Below are positions 17,481 through 27,134 of a DNA stretch of 64,000 bases, piece after piece; within the stretch, counting starts at the first letter, position 1, and every line of letters starts with the position of its first letter. The DNA is taken from the NCBI GenBank assembly GCA_903819975.1, contig CAIJFI010000018.1, positions 1 through 64,000 of the forward strand, in the 5' to 3' direction. This DNA is from an uncultured Bacteroidota bacterium (GTDB taxonomy: Bacteria > Bacteroidota > Bacteroidia > Chitinophagales > Chitinophagaceae). The position numbers and the translations under genes were made by a program. Below the pieces are notes generated by a model. It saw only the letters and a list, made by a program, of their open reading frames with translations. It was not told the DNA's origin and ran no database searches.

Positions 17481-17671
17481 CAATTTTAAGTGGTATTAGA
17501 ATGGGGAATTAGAGTATTTGTACTTGAATATGGGATTGTCGGCTCCACTTCACTTCGCCGACTTCCCCACGAACTGATCTAACCCAAAGCCCCTAAACGC
17601 ATCACTTCGTGTTGCGTTTGCTTTTTTGTTTCTCATCTGCTTACGTGAGCAAGCTCCCGACGCAGCCTTAA
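17481..17671. other. GC-rich non-coding stretch downstream of tRNA-Lys
   Basis: From about 17530 the sequence is visibly richer in G+C than the flanks. It contains short inverted motifs such as CGGC...GCCG and ACGCAAC/GTTGCGT-like pairs around CACTTCGTG. It encodes no convincing protein and follows the tRNA-Lys terminator. It resembles multi-copy intergenic repeats found beside tRNA genes in Bacteroidota, but only one copy is seen in this window, so that reading is an inference. Confidence 0.35.
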
Positions 17672-17701
17672 AACAAAAAAGCCCCGACTTGCGTCGGAGC
17701 T
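17672..17701 (-). terminator. Rho-independent terminator of tRNA-Lys
   Basis: AGCCCCGAC (17680-17688) pairs with GTCGGAGCT (17693-17701) around a 4-base loop. On the minus strand a run of T follows. It begins 4 bases after the tRNA end. Confidence 0.82.
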
Positions 17702-17704
17702 TTG

Positions 17705-17777
17705 TGATCCCGCTGGGACTCGAACCCAGGGCCCATACATTAAAAGTGTATTGCTCTACCAACTGAGCTACGGAATC
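17705..17777 (-). tRNA. tRNA-Lys (anticodon TTT)
   Basis: The minus strand folds into a full cloverleaf. The acceptor GATTCCG pairs with CGGGATC, the D arm contains GCTCAGTTGGTAGAGC, and the anticodon stem ATACA/TGTAT encloses CTTTTAA (anticodon TTT). The T arm contains GGTTCGAGTCC. It is 73 bases long with an A discriminator, and CCA is not encoded. It has its own near-perfect promoter and terminator. Confidence 0.97.
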
Positions 17778-17802
17778 TGACCGTTTTCCCTTTTGAGGAG
17801 TG

Positions 17803-17832
17803 CAAAAATAAGCATAAAATAAAACTATCCAA
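17803..17832 (-). promoter_or_regulatory. Promoter of tRNA-Lys
   Basis: On the minus strand TTG (17830-17832), 19 bases and TATTTTTG (17803-17810) form the full Bacteroidota TTG-N19-TAnnTTTG promoter. The -7 element lies 25 bases before the tRNA 5' end. Confidence 0.8.
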
Positions 17833-17876
17833 ATAAATAGGTACTTTTATTTTCAACATCTTAAAATGTTCCTAAC

Positions 17877-17906
17877 TTGTTCATCTTCAATTTAGAACTA
17901 CATTTG
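17877..17906 (+). promoter_or_regulatory. Promoter of the SDR gene
   Basis: TTG (17877-17879), exactly 19 bases and TACATTTG (17899-17906) match the Bacteroidota promoter consensus. The -7 element ends 15 bases before ATG 17922. The TTG that opens the longest reading frame is thus the -33 element rather than a start codon. Confidence 0.8.
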
Positions 17907-17921
17907 TGTAAACTCAATCAC

Positions 17922-18728
17922 ATGGCCAATTTCAGCAATAAAATAGTAGTAATTACAGGTGGTTCCGATGGTATTGGAAAGTCCTTGGTTCAACAGTTTT
18001 TAACATTAGGAGCTAAAGTGGCCACTTGTGGACGCAATGCCGATAAATTAGCTCAGTTATCAAGCGATAATCCAAGCCAGGACTTGTTTACAATGCAAGT
18101 GGATGTAGCGAATCAGGCGCAAACGGAGGCATTTATCAAAGCAGTGACTGATAAATGGGGTGGTTTAGACATCCTCATAAATAATGCTGGAATTTCAATG
18201 CGTGCTTTGGTGAGTGAGGTTTCTATTGAGACGCTTAAAAATGTGATGGATATTAATTTTTGGGGCACAGTGTATACTACCAAAGCTGCACTTCCTTATA
18301 TTCAAAAAGCAAATGGTGTAATTGTTGGGGTGTCTAGTATTGCAGGTTACAGAGGATTGCCGGGTCGTAGCGGTTATTCTGCTTCCAAATATGCATTAAA
18401 TGGTTGGCTAGAAGCTTTGAGAACTGAATTGTATGGCTCAGGGACACATGTGATGTGGGTTTGTCCAGGTTTCACAAGTTCTAATATTCGCAATGCAGCA
18501 TTAAATAAAGATGCTAAAGCGCAGGGGGAATCTCCTATGGATGAAGGGGCAATGATGAGTTCCGAAGAATGCTCAAATCACATTATTAATGCCATCGTGA
18601 AACGTAAGCGTACATTGGTTTTGACCTTTACCGGGAAGCGTACTGTTTTTATGAATAAATTCTTTCCAGCATGGGCGGATAAATTAGCGTATCATTTCTT
18701 TTTCAAGAACGGCAAATTGGTAAAATAA
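17922..18728 (+). CDS. Short-chain dehydrogenase/reductase (SDR)
   Basis: The 268-residue classical SDR binds NAD(P) through TGGSDGIG near the N-terminus. It carries NNAG in the central strand, the catalytic Ser in GVSSIAG and the YSASK active-site pair. The start is set by the promoter at 17877-17906. The C-terminal basic segment (FTGKRTVFMNKFFPAWADKLAYHFFFKNGK) is like that of lipid- or retinol-type SDRs, suggesting a hydrophobic substrate, but this is weak inference. The SAM-hydrolase family gene follows after 29 bases on the same strand. Confidence 0.85.
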   Translation: MANFSNKIVVITGGSDGIGKSLVQQFLTLGAKVATCGRNADKLAQLSSDNPSQDLFTMQVDVANQAQTEAFIKAVTDKWGGLDILINNAGISMRALVSEVSIETLKNVMDINFWGTVYTTKAALPYIQKANGVIVGVSSIAGYRGLPGRSGYSASKYALNGWLEALRTELYGSGTHVMWVCPGFTSSNIRNAALNKDAKAQGESPMDEGAMMSSEECSNHIINAIVKRKRTLVLTFTGKRTVFMNKFFPAWADKLAYHFFFKNGKLVK

Positions 18729-18757
18729 AAACGCATTTTATTCGTTACTAATAAGAT

Positions 18758-19579
18758 ATGCCCGTTATTACATTAACATCAGATATTGGCCAAGAGGATT
18801 TTATTATTGGCGCTGTCAAAGGGCAGATTTTGTCAATCATTCCTGGTTGTTCAATAGCCGACATCACGCATCAACTTTCTAGCAAAAACTATTTACAGGG
18901 CGCTTATATTTTCAATAACGCTGCAAAGCATTATCCATCTGGTACGGTGCATATTGTGATGGTAAATTTCTTTCAATATCCTCAGGAGCATGTATTGTTT
19001 GCACATTACAATGGTCACTTATTTGTAGTGCCTGACAATGGATTCTTAACTATGATGTTGGGTTTAAAGCCAAAGGATATTGTAAAGATTGATATTAAAG
19101 GTGCGCATACATTTATACAAATCACAGAGCGTATTGTGGAATCGGTGGCTTACTTTTTTGCTTCGGGTAATTTAGCCGATGCGGGTGAGCCGGCGACCGA
19201 AATACTTGAAATATATCCAACACAAGCTAAGTTAGACCCAAGTTGGATGGAGGGTCAAATTATATTTATCGACCAATTTGAAAATGTGGTGGTCAATATT
19301 CGTCAGGAAGAATTTGAAGCACATGCCAAGGGTAGACCGTTTAAAATTGTCTTTACCCGCAATGAAACCATCGAGGTTTTGAGCCGTAATTATGGTGCTG
19401 TTACTATATCTGATAAGCTTGCTTGGTTTAATTCAGCTGGATATTTGGAAATTTCGGTACGTGGTGGCAATATGGCTGGACTCTTTGGATTGAGCAAATA
19501 CGATGAAAATCAAATGAATAAGCAGCGTCCTAACGACAATAAGTGGTTTTTCCAGATGGTCCGAGTTTTCTTTGAATAG
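18758..19579 (+). CDS. SAM hydrolase / SAM hydroxide adenosyltransferase family (DUF62)
   Basis: The 273-residue protein starts with ITLTSDIGQEDFIIGAVKGQILSIIPGCSIADITH, read here for its pattern of T-D-G, D-F, G-x-x-K-G and D-I-T-H. That pattern is the hallmark of the fluorinase/chlorinase-like DUF62 family. Ordinary bacterial members hydrolyse S-adenosylmethionine to adenosine and methionine. The VPDNGFL segment and a C-terminal barrel domain (about residues 165-265) agree. It probably shares the SDR transcript. The lpdA promoter starts inside its last codons. Confidence 0.84.
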   Translation: MPVITLTSDIGQEDFIIGAVKGQILSIIPGCSIADITHQLSSKNYLQGAYIFNNAAKHYPSGTVHIVMVNFFQYPQEHVLFAHYNGHLFVVPDNGFLTMMLGLKPKDIVKIDIKGAHTFIQITERIVESVAYFFASGNLADAGEPATEILEIYPTQAKLDPSWMEGQIIFIDQFENVVVNIRQEEFEAHAKGRPFKIVFTRNETIEVLSRNYGAVTISDKLAWFNSAGYLEISVRGGNMAGLFGLSKYDENQMNKQRPNDNKWFFQMVRVFFE

Positions 19580-19601
19580 TCACTTTTTCGGGGTATTTTT
19601 G
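19571..19601 (+). promoter_or_regulatory. Promoter of lpdA
   Basis: TTTG (19571-19574), 19 bases and TATTTTTG (19594-19601) match the full Bacteroidota consensus. The -33 element overlaps the 3' end of the preceding gene. The leader to ATG 19635 is about 28 bases. Confidence 0.8.
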
Positions 19602-19634
19602 CCCCCTCATTCAATTACTTAAAATACACACAAA

Positions 19635-21044
19635 ATGGCATACGACGTTATCGTAATAGGTAGTGGTCCTGGTGGATATCCTGCAGCAATCCGAGCTTCT
19701 CAATTAGGCTTAAAAGTAGCAATTGTAGAAAAGGAAAGTTTAGGTGGAGTTTGTTTAAACTGGGGTTGTATCCCAACTAAAGCTTTATTAAAAAGTGCGC
19801 AGGTTTATGAGTACTTAAAACATAGCGCTGATTATGGCGTAACTGCTACAGGGGTAGCACACGATTTTGGCAAAGTAATTTCACGTAGCCGTGGCGTTGC
19901 CGACAAAATGAGCAAGGGCGTTCAATTCTTAATGAAGAAAAATAAGATTGACGTGATCATGGGTTATGGTAAAGTTTTATCAAGAGGTAAAGTAGAAGTA
20001 AAAGCTGCTGATGGCGCAACGCAAGTAGTAGATACAAAATATATTGTAATTGCAACTGGTGGTCGTAGTAGAGAATTACCAAACTTAAAGCAAGATGGTA
20101 AAAAAGTAATCGGATACCGCGAGGCAATGGTAATGCAAGAACAACCAAAGAGCATGATTATTGTTGGTAGTGGTGCGATAGGTGTTGAATTTGCTTATGT
20201 ATACAATAGCATGGGAACGAAAGTGACAATCGTAGAATTTTTACCAAGAATTGTTCCTGTTGAAGATGAAGATATTTCTAAGGAATTAGAAAAACAATAT
20301 AAGAAACAAGGTATTGATATCATGACCAATGCTTCGGTTGAATCAGTTGATACAACTGGTGCTGGCGTGAAAGCAAAAGTTAAATTACAAGATGGTTCTT
20401 ATGTAACATTAGAAGCTGATGTGGTATTAAGTGCTGTGGGTGTGGTTTCAAATATTGAAAATATTGGCTTAGAGCAAAATGGTATTAAGGCAGATAAAGG
20501 AAGAATCACTGTAGATAAATTCCAACAAACTAGCATTGCAGGTATTTATGCAATTGGTGACTGTTCTCCTGGTCAGGCATTAGCACACGTTGCTGCTAAG
20601 GAAGGTATCAATGCTGCAGAGCATATGGCTTATTTAGAAAAGAAGAATGCACATTTACCAGAAGGGATTGACTATAACAACATTCCTGGTTGTACTTATT
20701 GCACTCCAGAAATTTCAAGTGTAGGATATACTGAGAAAGCTGCTAAAGAAGCTGGATACGAAATTAAAGTAGGTAAGTTCCCATTTGTAGCAAGTGGTAA
20801 AGCATCTGCTGCAGGCGCTACTGAAGGTTTTGTAAAAGTAATCTTTGATGCAAAGTATGGTGAGTTTTTAGGATGTCATATGATTGGTATGAATGTTACC
20901 GAAATGATTGCTGAAGCAGTTGTTGCACGTAAATTAGAAACTACTGCGCATGAAATCTTAAATGCGATTCATCCGCATCCAACAATGAGCGAAGGCTTAA
21001 AAGAAGCAGTTGCTGCAGCTTATGGCGAAGCAATTGATATCTAA
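19635..21044 (+). CDS. lpdA: Dihydrolipoyl dehydrogenase (E3)
   Basis: This flavoenzyme re-oxidises the lipoamide of 2-oxoacid dehydrogenase complexes and of the glycine cleavage system, reducing NAD+. The 469 residues include the FAD fingerprint VIGSGPGGYPAA, the redox-active disulfide GGVCLNWGCIPTKALL, the NAD fold SGAIGVEFAYVY and AIGDC. The catalytic HPHPTMSE sits near the C-terminus. It has its own promoter and terminator and so is a single-gene unit. No E1 or E2 genes are nearby. Confidence 0.97.
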   Translation: MAYDVIVIGSGPGGYPAAIRASQLGLKVAIVEKESLGGVCLNWGCIPTKALLKSAQVYEYLKHSADYGVTATGVAHDFGKVISRSRGVADKMSKGVQFLMKKNKIDVIMGYGKVLSRGKVEVKAADGATQVVDTKYIVIATGGRSRELPNLKQDGKKVIGYREAMVMQEQPKSMIIVGSGAIGVEFAYVYNSMGTKVTIVEFLPRIVPVEDEDISKELEKQYKKQGIDIMTNASVESVDTTGAGVKAKVKLQDGSYVTLEADVVLSAVGVVSNIENIGLEQNGIKADKGRITVDKFQQTSIAGIYAIGDCSPGQALAHVAAKEGINAAEHMAYLEKKNAHLPEGIDYNNIPGCTYCTPEISSVGYTEKAAKEAGYEIKVGKFPFVASGKASAAGATEGFVKVIFDAKYGEFLGCHMIGMNVTEMIAEAVVARKLETTAHEILNAIHPHPTMSEGLKEAVAAAYGEAIDI

Positions 21045-21064
21045 CTAGCTTACTAAAATATACG

Positions 21065-21106
21065 ATGGCTCGTAATTCAATTCATTTTGAATGCGGGCCA
21101 TTTTTA
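21065..21106 (+). terminator. Terminator after lpdA
   Basis: ATGGCTCG (from 21065) pairs, with one G-T, to CGGGCCAT (ending at 21101). The helix extends imperfectly inward, and a short T run follows. It lies 20 bases after the lpdA stop. Confidence 0.62.
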
Positions 21107-21162
21107 ATAATGACGAATAAAAGAATTGAGGCCTAATAAGCCAAGTGTAAGATTAACTAAGC

Positions 21163-22749
21163 ATGAAGTACGAAAAAGAAATTAACCGACGTAAAACCTT
21201 TGCCATCATCTCTCACCCGGATGCTGGTAAGACTACATTAACCGAGAAACTCTTGTTGTTTGGTGGTGCCATTCAAACTGCAGGCGCTGTTAAAAGCAAT
21301 AAGATTAAAAAGCATGCGACTTCGGATTTTATGGAGATTGAACGTCAAAGAGGTATTTCGGTGGCAACATCGGTAATGTCTTTTGAGTACAAAGGCAATT
21401 TGATTAATTTATTAGATACACCTGGTCACAAGGATTTTGCTGAGGATACTTATCGTACGCTAACAGCAGTGGACAGTGTTATATTAGTCATTGATAGCGT
21501 GAATGGTGTGGAGCCACAAACGCGTCGTTTAATGGAAGTGTGTAGCATGCGTGCAACACCTGTTATTGTTTTCATTAACAAGATGGACCGTGATGGTAAA
21601 AACAGATTTGATTTATTAGAAGAGATAGAGGCTGAATTAAAAATTTCTTTACACCCAATGACCTGGCCAATTAATAGCGGTAAGGAATTTAAAGGCGTAT
21701 ATAATTTACACGACAAGAGTCTTCGTTTATTTACTGCAAGCACAAAGGCCGACGACGAGGATGTGGTTGCCATTGAGGATTTATCTAGTCCAGTATTACA
21801 ACAAAAAGTAGGAGATCGTGATGCCGATTTATTAAGAGAAGATGTTGAATTAATTGATGGGGTATATGGCGCGCTTAATCCTGCCGATTATTTGGAAGGT
21901 AAAATTGCCCCTGTATTTTTTGGATCTGCTGTAAATAACTTTGGTGTGCAAGAAATGCTAGACACTTTTATTCAAATTGCACCAACACCTCGTGATAGAG
22001 AAACGAGTGTGCGTAAAGTACAAGCGGGTGAAGATAAGTTCAGCGGATTTATTTTTAAGATTCATGCCAACTTAGATCCTAAGCACCGTGACCGTATTGC
22101 GTTTATGCGTGTGTGTAGTGGTAGGTTTGAGCGCAATAAATATTACAAACATGTGCGTTTAGAAAAGGATGTACGTTTTACAAATCCATATACTTTTTTA
22201 GCACGTAGTAAGGATATTGTAGAGGATGCTTATCCTGGTGACGTGGTGGGTTTGTTTGATACAGGTAACTTTAAAATAGGAGATACATTAACTGAGGGAG
22301 AAAAGTTTTACTTTACAGGTATCCCAACTTTCTCTCCAGAAATATTTAAGGAATTGGTGAATAAGGATCCAATGAAAACAAAGCAATTGGAAAAAGGTAT
22401 TCAGCAGTTAACAGACGAAGGAGTTGCACAGTTGTTTACGCAATTTGGTGGCAATAAAAAAATTATTGGTTGCGTAGGTGACTTACAATTTGAGGTAATT
22501 CAATATCGTTTATTGCAAGAGTATGGCGCGGCTTGTGAATTTAGAACCTTGCCTTTTTACAAAGCATGTTGGTTAACATCAACAGATAAAAATAAATTGC
22601 ATGATTTCTTAAGATTCAAGCAACAAAATGCTGCAGAAGATAAGGATGGTTCACCAGTGTATTTAGCACAAAGCGAATGGTTCTTAAATACCGAAATAAC
22701 AAATAATCCAGAAATTACTTTCCATTTTACCAACGAGGTAAATAAATAG
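21163..22749 (+). CDS. prfC: Peptide chain release factor 3
   Basis: This translational GTPase removes RF1/RF2 from the ribosome after termination. The 528 residues show the G1 loop [11 protein letters not shown]3 DTPGHKDF, G4 NKMDRDG and the RF3-type domains II and III to the C-terminus. The length matches the family. rimO follows after 38 bases on the same strand, so two ribosome-linked functions may share a transcript. Confidence 0.96.
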   Translation: MKYEKEINRRKTFAIISHPDAGKTTLTEKLLLFGGAIQTAGAVKSNKIKKHATSDFMEIERQRGISVATSVMSFEYKGNLINLLDTPGHKDFAEDTYRTLTAVDSVILVIDSVNGVEPQTRRLMEVCSMRATPVIVFINKMDRDGKNRFDLLEEIEAELKISLHPMTWPINSGKEFKGVYNLHDKSLRLFTASTKADDEDVVAIEDLSSPVLQQKVGDRDADLLREDVELIDGVYGALNPADYLEGKIAPVFFGSAVNNFGVQEMLDTFIQIAPTPRDRETSVRKVQAGEDKFSGFIFKIHANLDPKHRDRIAFMRVCSGRFERNKYYKHVRLEKDVRFTNPYTFLARSKDIVEDAYPGDVVGLFDTGNFKIGDTLTEGEKFYFTGIPTFSPEIFKELVNKDPMKTKQLEKGIQQLTDEGVAQLFTQFGGNKKIIGCVGDLQFEVIQYRLLQEYGAACEFRTLPFYKACWLTSTDKNKLHDFLRFKQQNAAEDKDGSPVYLAQSEWFLNTEITNNPEITFHFTNEVNK

Positions 22750-22787
22750 CAATCACAAAGCGAGTTAAATCGTTTTAAATTAATAGT

Positions 22788-24095
22788 ATGAAGTCAAAAA
22801 CTTTAAAGCAGAACAAAGTAAATATCATCACATTAGGTTGTAGTAAAAACTTAGTGGATAGTGAAATGTTAAGTGGTCAATTGGCAGCCAATGATATTGA
22901 CGTGGTGCACGAGAACAAGAAGTTGGATCACAATATTGTAGTGGTGAATACCTGTGGGTTTATTGATAAAGCAAAAGAAGAAAGTGTAAATACTATTTTG
23001 GATCAGGTAGCTTTAAAGAATAAAGGAAAGTTAGACAAGGTATACGTTACAGGTTGTTTGAGTGAAAGATATCGTGGCGACCTAGCGGCTGAAATTCCAG
23101 AGGTGGACGCTTGGTTTGGTACTATGGAACTGCCTTTAATGTTGAATCAATTAAATGCAGATTATAAGGCCGAACTTTTAGGAGAACGTTTATTAAGTAC
23201 ACCACAACACTACGCGTATTTAAAAATAAGTGAGGGTTGTAATCGTACCTGTGCGTTTTGTGCAATTCCGTTAATGCGTGGTCAACACGTAAGTAAAACC
23301 ATTGAGCAATTAGTGGATGAAGCTAAAGGTTTGGTTAAGAAAGGAGTGAAGGAAGTAATGTTAATTGCACAAGAGTTAACTTATTACGGTTTGGATATTT
23401 ATAAAGAGCGTGCATTGCCTCAATTGTTAAACGCCTTAGCCGATGTGGAAGGACTAGAGTGGATCAGACTGCATTATGCTTATCCAAGTAAGTTTCCTTT
23501 AGAAGTGTTGGATGTAATGCGTGAACGCGATAATATTTGTAAATACATTGATATCCCTTTACAACATGCTAGTAATAATATGTTGAAAGCCATGCGTCGT
23601 AATATTACTCGTGAGGAAATGGGAGCGTTGATTACTGAAATTCGTAAGCGTGTTCCAGGTATTGCTATTAGGACTACTTTAATTGCTGGTTTCCCAGGGG
23701 AGACCTTAGAAGACATTGAAGAGTTAAAAGAATTCTTACAATTGCATAAGTTTGATCGTGTAGGTATATTCACATATAGCCACGAGGAAAATACAAGTGC
23801 TTATGATTTAGTGGACGATGTGCCAGCCGAAGAAAAGCAACGTCGTGCCGAAGAAATTATGGAAGTGCAACAAGAAATTAGTCTTGCTATTAACCAAGCC
23901 AAGGAAGGTCAAATAGTTAAAGTAATCATTGATAAAAAAGAAGCCGGACGTTGGTTAGGACGTACCGAGTTTGACAGCGTAGAAGTTGACAACGAAGTTG
24001 TAATTAATACCACTAAGCGTTTAAAGTCAGGCGATATGGTGATGGTTAAAATCACCAATGCATATGACTACGACTTAGAAGGAGAGTTGGTTTAG
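22788..24095 (+). CDS. rimO: Ribosomal protein S12 methylthiotransferase
   Basis: This radical-SAM enzyme adds a methylthio group to an aspartate of ribosomal protein S12. The 435 residues comprise an N-terminal MTTase domain with three cluster cysteines (C18 in TLGCSKN, NTCGF and TGCLSERY). A radical-SAM core follows with the CxxxCxxC motif in GCNRTCAFCAIP. A C-terminal TRAM domain (from about 365) ends the protein. SKNLVDSEM and IPLMRGQH favour RimO over the tRNA enzyme MiaB. Confidence 0.95.
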   Translation: MKSKTLKQNKVNIITLGCSKNLVDSEMLSGQLAANDIDVVHENKKLDHNIVVVNTCGFIDKAKEESVNTILDQVALKNKGKLDKVYVTGCLSERYRGDLAAEIPEVDAWFGTMELPLMLNQLNADYKAELLGERLLSTPQHYAYLKISEGCNRTCAFCAIPLMRGQHVSKTIEQLVDEAKGLVKKGVKEVMLIAQELTYYGLDIYKERALPQLLNALADVEGLEWIRLHYAYPSKFPLEVLDVMRERDNICKYIDIPLQHASNNMLKAMRRNITREEMGALITEIRKRVPGIAIRTTLIAGFPGETLEDIEELKEFLQLHKFDRVGIFTYSHEENTSAYDLVDDVPAEEKQRRAEEIMEVQQEISLAINQAKEGQIVKVIIDKKEAGRWLGRTEFDSVEVDNEVVINTTKRLKSGDMVMVKITNAYDYDLEGELV

Positions 24096-24123
24096 TATAT
24101 AATTACTATTAATCCAATTTCAA

Positions 24124-25401
24124 TTACGCGATGCTCATATTTGAGTCAGCGTTTTGTGGTGTTTTAGAAAAATAATAAACTGCTATACTACTCAATACAA
24201 AATAGCCAATTAATACTGGTGCAATAAGGTTGGAAATAGTATGCGATCCAAACCATTCTCCTTTTTGTATAATAATGTAAATGCAAACTACATTCTTTAC
24301 ACCTTCCAATATCCAAGCATATTTACCTCGGTCCATAAATTCGGTAAGTGCATATATTTGAATAAAGACAAATCCTCCATATATAAATAGGTTACTAATG
24401 CCAAGCTGTTTAATCATGGCAACATTAGCAAACATGTAACTTACTAATAGCAAGATGCAAACCAACTGTGCCCACAAATAAGCCTGCATGCCTTTTGACG
24501 CTGGTGTATTGTATTTCTCAAAATGATAAACATCTTCTATTTTATATACAGGATATTTTTCAATCACATCTGCCGGTCTCCAACCTAATGGCATTAGCCA
24601 AATACGAAATTTATCCTTCCAGCTTTTAGTATGCCATGCGTCTTTTATAAGCAACCACATATGCATAAAGTTTATTTTAATAGGGTTCCAAGTGCTCACA
24701 GGACGGGTTACTCCATATACAGCTGGAATAGCTGTAGTTTCTTCCTGATAAGTCCCAAACATTCTATCCCAGAAAATAAATATCTGACCATAATTCTTAT
24801 CTAAATATTCAGGATTAATAGCATGGTGTACACGGTGATGCGAAGGTGTTACAATAATATACTCCAACCAACCCATTCTATCAATATGTCTTGTATGGTA
24901 CCAGAACTGTGCAAACAAATGCAAAGGGGCTACCACTGCGATCACTTTTTCGGGCACACCTAAAATTGCTGCAGGAATTAATAAAAGGGCATAAATTCTA
25001 ACAAAAACCGAAATGCTTTGTCTTAACGCACAAGCCAAATTGTATTCCTCACTGCTATGGTGTACAATATGGTTATTCCAGAAAAAATTATAGGTATGTG
25101 CTAAGCGATGGGTCCAATATCCTGCAAAGTCTAAAGCTATAAACGCAATCAAATAAAGCACCCAGCTAGACTGCAGATGTATAATTGCTAAGTGATTCAC
25201 CAACCATCCATAACTAATAATAGCAATACTTAAACCAAGTACATCTTTAGTAGAATTGGTGATACCAGAACTTAGGCTTGAAACCATGTCCAGTGTATGT
25301 ACTGTGTCATTACCTTTTCTCCAGCCATACCATTTTTCAAATAGTATTAAAAGCAAGAAAAGAGGCATGGCAATGATGAGTATTTTACCGTAGGTTTCCA
25401 T
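24124..25401 (-). CDS. Sterol desaturase/fatty acid hydroxylase family membrane protein
   Basis: The 425-residue integral membrane protein carries the three di-iron histidine clusters: HRLAH near residue 98, HIVHH about 15 residues later and HRVHH near 192. This is the pattern of fatty-acid hydroxylase and alkylglycerol monooxygenase-like proteins. The C-terminal third has four more hydrophobic helices, as in the alkylglycerol monooxygenase-like subgroup. It is likely to hydroxylate a lipid in the inner membrane; the substrate is unknown. It converges on rimO and diverges from bshC. Confidence 0.83.
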   Translation of the reverse strand: METYGKILIIAMPLFLLLILFEKWYGWRKGNDTVHTLDMVSSLSSGITNSTKDVLGLSIAIISYGWLVNHLAIIHLQSSWVLYLIAFIALDFAGYWTHRLAHTYNFFWNNHIVHHSSEEYNLACALRQSISVFVRIYALLLIPAAILGVPEKVIAVVAPLHLFAQFWYHTRHIDRMGWLEYIIVTPSHHRVHHAINPEYLDKNYGQIFIFWDRMFGTYQEETTAIPAVYGVTRPVSTWNPIKINFMHMWLLIKDAWHTKSWKDKFRIWLMPLGWRPADVIEKYPVYKIEDVYHFEKYNTPASKGMQAYLWAQLVCILLLVSYMFANVAMIKQLGISNLFIYGGFVFIQIYALTEFMDRGKYAWILEGVKNVVCIYIIIQKGEWFGSHTISNLIAPVLIGYFVLSSIAVYYFSKTPQNADSNMSIA

Positions 25402-25438
25402 ATATCATATTTTGGTCAAGCAATAAGCAATCTACTAC

Positions 25439-25446
25439 CAAATGTA
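25439..25446 (-). promoter_or_regulatory. -7 element of the sterol desaturase-family gene
   Basis: On the minus strand TACATTTG matches TAnnTTTG, 37 bases before the start. A GTG instead of TTG lies at the 19-base distance. Confidence 0.5.
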
Positions 25447-25503
25447 TCATTTTTATCTTAATTTGCACCCTAATCTAAAGGTCGTCCTTAGTTTGTAACA
25501 TAT

Positions 25504-27105
25504 ATGAAATTTAACGCCACTCAAATACCTTATCATGCAACCGGGCTTTTCTCCCAGTTGGTTCGAGACTATGTGGATGCTAAGGGAACGGCCATGGATT
25601 TTGTAAGCTATGCTCCTAATTTTGAGGGAGTACAAAAAGCCATTGGAGCTAGGGCGAATTTTAAAACCAATCGCCCATTATTGGTAGAAGTTTTAAAGGC
25701 GCAATATGAGCGCTTGCCAGTGAGTGCATCTGTTAATAATAACTTAGATTTATTATTAAAGGATAACACATACGTTATTACAACGGCGCATCAACCTAAT
25801 ATCTTTACGGGGCCTTTGTATTTTTTTTATAAAATTATTCATGCCATTCAAATTGCTGCCGATTTACAAAAGCAATTTCCCGAAAACAATTATGTGCCTG
25901 TTTATTATATGGGTTCGGAGGATGCAGATATTGATGAAGTAGGAAGTTTTTATTTAGGGGGCGATAAATTACAATGGGAGACCAAACAAACAGGTGCCAT
26001 TGGTAGAATGAAAGTGGATGACGCACTAGTGAACTTGCTAAAAAATATCGAAGGGTATTGGTCGGTGAAGCACCAAGGTAAAGAGGTTATGGGTGCTTTA
26101 AGCGATGCTTATAAAAAAGGAGAGACTATTAACGAAGCTACACTTAGTTTAATACATAGTTATTTTGGGCAATATGGCTTAGTGGTGATTCAGCCAGATG
26201 ATGCAAAACTAAAATCTTGTTTTATCTCGGTAATGGAGAAAGAATTAACTACTCAGTTTTCACATCATGCATTACAACCTACATTAGTAAAATTACGTGC
26301 GCAATACCATGTGCAAACGGAGGGACGTTTAATAAATTTATTTTACTTAAAAGAGAATACACGCGCTCGTATTGAACTAAATGAAGGAGTCTATTCAATA
26401 GTTGACACAGATATAACATTTACGCAAGCTGAAATTATTGCTGAATTACATGCACATCCCGAACGCTTTAGTCCTAATGTAATTTTAAGAGGATTGTATC
26501 AAGAAACTATTTTACCTGGTATTGTATTTATAGGTGGTGGTGGAGAGTTAGCTTATTGGATGGAATTAAAAAATGTGTTTAATGAAGCAGGTGTGCACTA
26601 TCCGGTATTGCAATTAAGAAACTCCTTCTTGTTTATTAAAGAGAAAATTTCAAAGCAGTGGCATGACTTAGGGTTTGACTTAAATGCTTTGTTCACCCCA
26701 GTACAACAATTGGAAGTAGATTATGTAAAAACGCATACCCAACATAATTTATCTTTAGCAGCTTCGATTGATGCATTGAATACATTGTATACTACCATCC
26801 AAAAACAAGCCGTTGAGGTTGATGCTACTTTGGGTGACCACACCATGAACTTATCGGTTCAGTCCGTTAAGAAATTAGTAGAGTTAGAGAAGAAAATATT
26901 AAAGGCAGAAAAAAAGAAACAAACTATTGCATTAGAACGCATACAACATATTAAGAATGAATTATTCCCTGAGAATAGTTTACAAGAACGTGTTGATAAT
27001 TTTGCAGAATGGGTAGGGGAATATGGCTGGGCTTGGGTGGAGGCAGTTTTAAAACATTCCAATTCCATGGAACAAGGATTCACGATCCTTACTTCTGAAA
27101 GTTAA
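25504..27105 (+). CDS. bshC: Bacillithiol biosynthesis cysteine-adding enzyme
   Basis: BshC joins cysteine to glucosaminyl-malate, the last step of bacillithiol synthesis. The 533 residues include TTAHQPNIFTGPLYFFYKI and PVYYMGSEDADIDEVG, both characteristic of the family. FIGGGGELAYWMELK and a C-terminal coiled-coil segment (about 440-500) are also present. The protein implies that bacillithiol is the low-molecular-weight thiol here. BshA and BshB are not encoded in the window. It converges on purE. Confidence 0.93.
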   Translation: MKFNATQIPYHATGLFSQLVRDYVDAKGTAMDFVSYAPNFEGVQKAIGARANFKTNRPLLVEVLKAQYERLPVSASVNNNLDLLLKDNTYVITTAHQPNIFTGPLYFFYKIIHAIQIAADLQKQFPENNYVPVYYMGSEDADIDEVGSFYLGGDKLQWETKQTGAIGRMKVDDALVNLLKNIEGYWSVKHQGKEVMGALSDAYKKGETINEATLSLIHSYFGQYGLVVIQPDDAKLKSCFISVMEKELTTQFSHHALQPTLVKLRAQYHVQTEGRLINLFYLKENTRARIELNEGVYSIVDTDITFTQAEIIAELHAHPERFSPNVILRGLYQETILPGIVFIGGGGELAYWMELKNVFNEAGVHYPVLQLRNSFLFIKEKISKQWHDLGFDLNALFTPVQQLEVDYVKTHTQHNLSLAASIDALNTLYTTIQKQAVEVDATLGDHTMNLSVQSVKKLVELEKKILKAEKKKQTIALERIQHIKNELFPENSLQERVDNFAEWVGEYGWAWVEAVLKHSNSMEQGFTILTSES

Positions 27106-27134
27106 TACTGTAAACGAAAAATATTTAATAGGGC

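Noticed and set aside
17550..17762. 70-residue open frame on the minus strand
   Set aside because: It runs through the tRNA-Lys gene and its terminator; the coding potential is a by-product of these and of the GC-rich stretch.
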